Below are positions 62,440 to 64,000 of a stretch of DNA of 64,000 nt, in pieces. The position numbers and the translations under genes were made by a program. The stretch spans positions 45,548,059 through 45,612,058 of the forward strand of contig OY979718.1 of assembly GCA_963855995.1 (NCBI GenBank). The letters are read 5' to 3'. The DNA is from Muricea muricata. Lineage: Eukaryota > Cnidaria > Anthozoa > Malacalcyonacea > Plexauridae. Below the pieces are notes generated by a model that was not told the origin of the DNA, made no database searches, and saw only the letters and a list, made by a program, of their open reading frames with translations. Numbering within the stretch: position 1 is the first letter of the stretch; each line of letters begins with the position of its first letter.

Positions 62440-63870
62440 TAGACGTATACGCAGTTGATTTTGAACAAGCTATTTCATCTTAAGCGCTATTTTCCACTTC
62501 AAAACTAGTCGACGGACCTAAAATCCGACTTCCATTCAACGTTTGCTCTTCGCTCACTTTCTCATACCTAAAGAACGCATTACACTTGTCGCCTGTTCTC
62601 TCTCGTATTAGCCTTTTCTTCTACGCCCTGCGGAAAAACTGCAGTGGCACAATTCACCCTAAGGCAATGAGCCGTTTTTGACCTTTATACCTATTGCCTT
62701 ACACATATCTGGTAATATTTTTACCTAAGGTATTTAAACCAACAGGGCTTTTGGCAAAACCGAAACCTTTTGTCAGAGGCCGAAAATATAATGCATCAAC
62801 TTTACACATTTCGATCTTGATAAGATCTATGTATTCCTTGTAAAGTTCAACAAGACAACGCTCATGTTTTTCACCGTCTTTCTGACACTGACACATGCCG
62901 AACTTTCCTTGAAACATATTTCAAGTCCCAAAGCCCACCATGAAAGGTTTTGCTGATATTCTCCTCAAACTCGATGTAATTACTGCCTACTTTAAAATTA
63001 TTAACCGTTATATTACGATGCTTTCCGTGCCTAAGACTAAACAACTTCTCATTATCGTAGTATACGGTGTTAAGCAAACTTTTAGACGTACGCCCGCCTA
63101 ATTGTCCCGTAGTCTAAAATTGTTCTTCCTCCTCTCGACTTATTTCCTCTTTTTCACCCTTCCTCTCAGCCATACCGACGCGCTCCCTCGTGCACTTCTT
63201 CATTCACAATCCAGCAACTTTTGAAAACGCAAAAACCTAAAAACATACGAAAAGTTTTCAAAGCAATCTTATCTGTTTACTTGTGGATGAGCATACAATA
63301 CAAACACCGAGTCACCGTTTATCTGACCTATCCAAGGGATTTACCGCTAGTGATTCATTTCTTTTCGTCAAGATATCTCTTCAAACCAGCCACTAAACCA
63401 TACACGCTACGTGAGGGATACCTCTTGCCATTTTTCTTGACAACCTCTTGCACAAATTTTCCAAGCCAATAGACCATGCTTTCGCAATTCATTGCTTCAA
63501 AAGGTGTGTCAACACTTTTTTTAGCCACATCGACTTCGTCGCTTCAGTAGCGGCGCCAGCGCGATAAGTGAGGGGGACATATTCATATATTCGTGTTCTG
63601 CACAATTAATTTCTTTTGAAGTCGATTCGATTTCAAAAGAAATTAATTGTGCAGAACACGAATATATGAATATGTCCCCCTCACTTATCGCGCTGGCGCC
63701 GCTACTGCGTCGCTTGCTTGTACTTTCTGTGCACGGTAATGCTGCCATTCTTTAAGCACTTCGACAGCCCATTTGTTTTTGCACCGCGTCGAACACGGTA
63801 CAGCGTTTTCCATAGCGTCTTCCTGTTCCATTGCTGATCTAGCTGATCGAAACATCTTTCCTTCCCGCAC
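62440..63870 (-). pseudogene. Crypton/DUF3504-type tyrosine-recombinase element, broken
   Basis: Minus-strand pieces in order: CKNKWAVEVLKEWQHYR (about 63780), then after a palindromic insert CESMVYWLGKFVQEVVKKNG and SVYGLVAGLKRYLD (about 63360-63480). Then NPLDRSDKR, KLFSLRHGKHRNI, VGSNYIEFEENISKTFHGG (62900-63077), GEKHERCLVELYKEYI and FGFAKSPVGLNTLGK (62699-62880). Finally LIRERTGDKCNAFFRYEKVS (about 62600). This order matches the DUF3504/KCTD1-QRICH1-ZMYM-like family derived from Crypton tyrosine recombinases, ending in the RERTGH-type box. Frameshifts and stops near 63352, 62880 and 62700 break it. In the last box the usual His after TG is Asp. Confidence 0.7.
63545..63707. mobile_element. 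Palindromic hAT-like insertion, 76-bp perfect arms
   Basis: Arms 63545-63620 and 63632-63707 appear perfectly complementary, starting CAGTAGCGGCGCCAGCGCGA, with an 11-bp centre. Flanked by the identical 8-mer CGTCGCTT at 63537-63544 and 63708-63715. The CAGTAGCGGCGCC terminus and 8-bp duplication fit hAT. It lies inside the Crypton-like frame; removing it with one 8-mer rejoins that frame. Confidence 0.85.
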
Positions 63871-64000
63871 TCATTTTACAGCATTGCTTGAGTAAATAGC
63901 CTCGTTTTTAAAGCAACGGCATGCAGTTAAGGAGTTCCGCTTTAACAATAAACATCTGAGAAATTATTTCATAAACTCGTGGATTGTGTTTTACCAGGGC

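Overview
This is a eukaryotic, intron-rich, AT-rich genomic window, most likely from a cnidarian. That assignment is an inference. It rests on the 7-Ig receptor tyrosine kinase, the mix of Penelope-like, jockey/CR1-type LINE, Tc1, hAT and Crypton/DUF3504-type elements, very long (TA)n tracts and many palindromic elements. I see no tRNA or rRNA genes and no prokaryotic features. All gene models were assembled by eye from reading frames, GT-AG sites and intron phase, so they are predictions without transcript support.

Layout: 1-5 kb is a pile of broken retroelements. It holds a Penelope-like element (PLE) with a Tc1-type element inside it, a possible gypsy scrap and a decayed LINE with a small MITE inside it. 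7.0-11.7 kb is a proteasome maturation protein gene (POMP) on +, with a (CCTTG)n satellite in one intron. 11.9-17.3 kb holds a hAT-type MITE, palindromes, a degenerate repeat field, a possible tiny gene, a LINE 3' end and a mariner-like MITE. 17.8-23.3 kb is a five-exon gene for a secreted protein with a signal peptide and four Ig domains. 24.7-31.1 kb is a retroelement cluster: PLE copies, several hammerhead ribozymes, foldback elements and (TA)n tracts. 31-47 kb is gene-poor, with a hAT MITE, a LINE 3' end, tandem palindromes and another hammerhead pair. 47.0-61.8 kb is a complete 17-exon gene for a VEGFR/PDGFR-type receptor tyrosine kinase (signal peptide, seven Ig domains, TM segment, kinase; about 1,162 residues). 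62.4-63.9 kb is a minus-strand, broken Crypton/DUF3504-type element carrying a near-perfect palindromic hAT-like insertion.

How the genes relate: the four Ig domains of the 17.8-23.3 kb gene match Ig1-Ig4 of the kinase gene in order, intron phase and extra cysteine pairs, but the gene stops before any membrane segment. The pair therefore looks like a tandem receptor plus soluble-receptor duplication, similar in logic to a decoy receptor. The other notable system is the PLE family. Its copies carry type I hammerhead ribozymes of at least two sequence classes, intact and broken, often in head-to-head inverted pairs and bordered by (TA)n.
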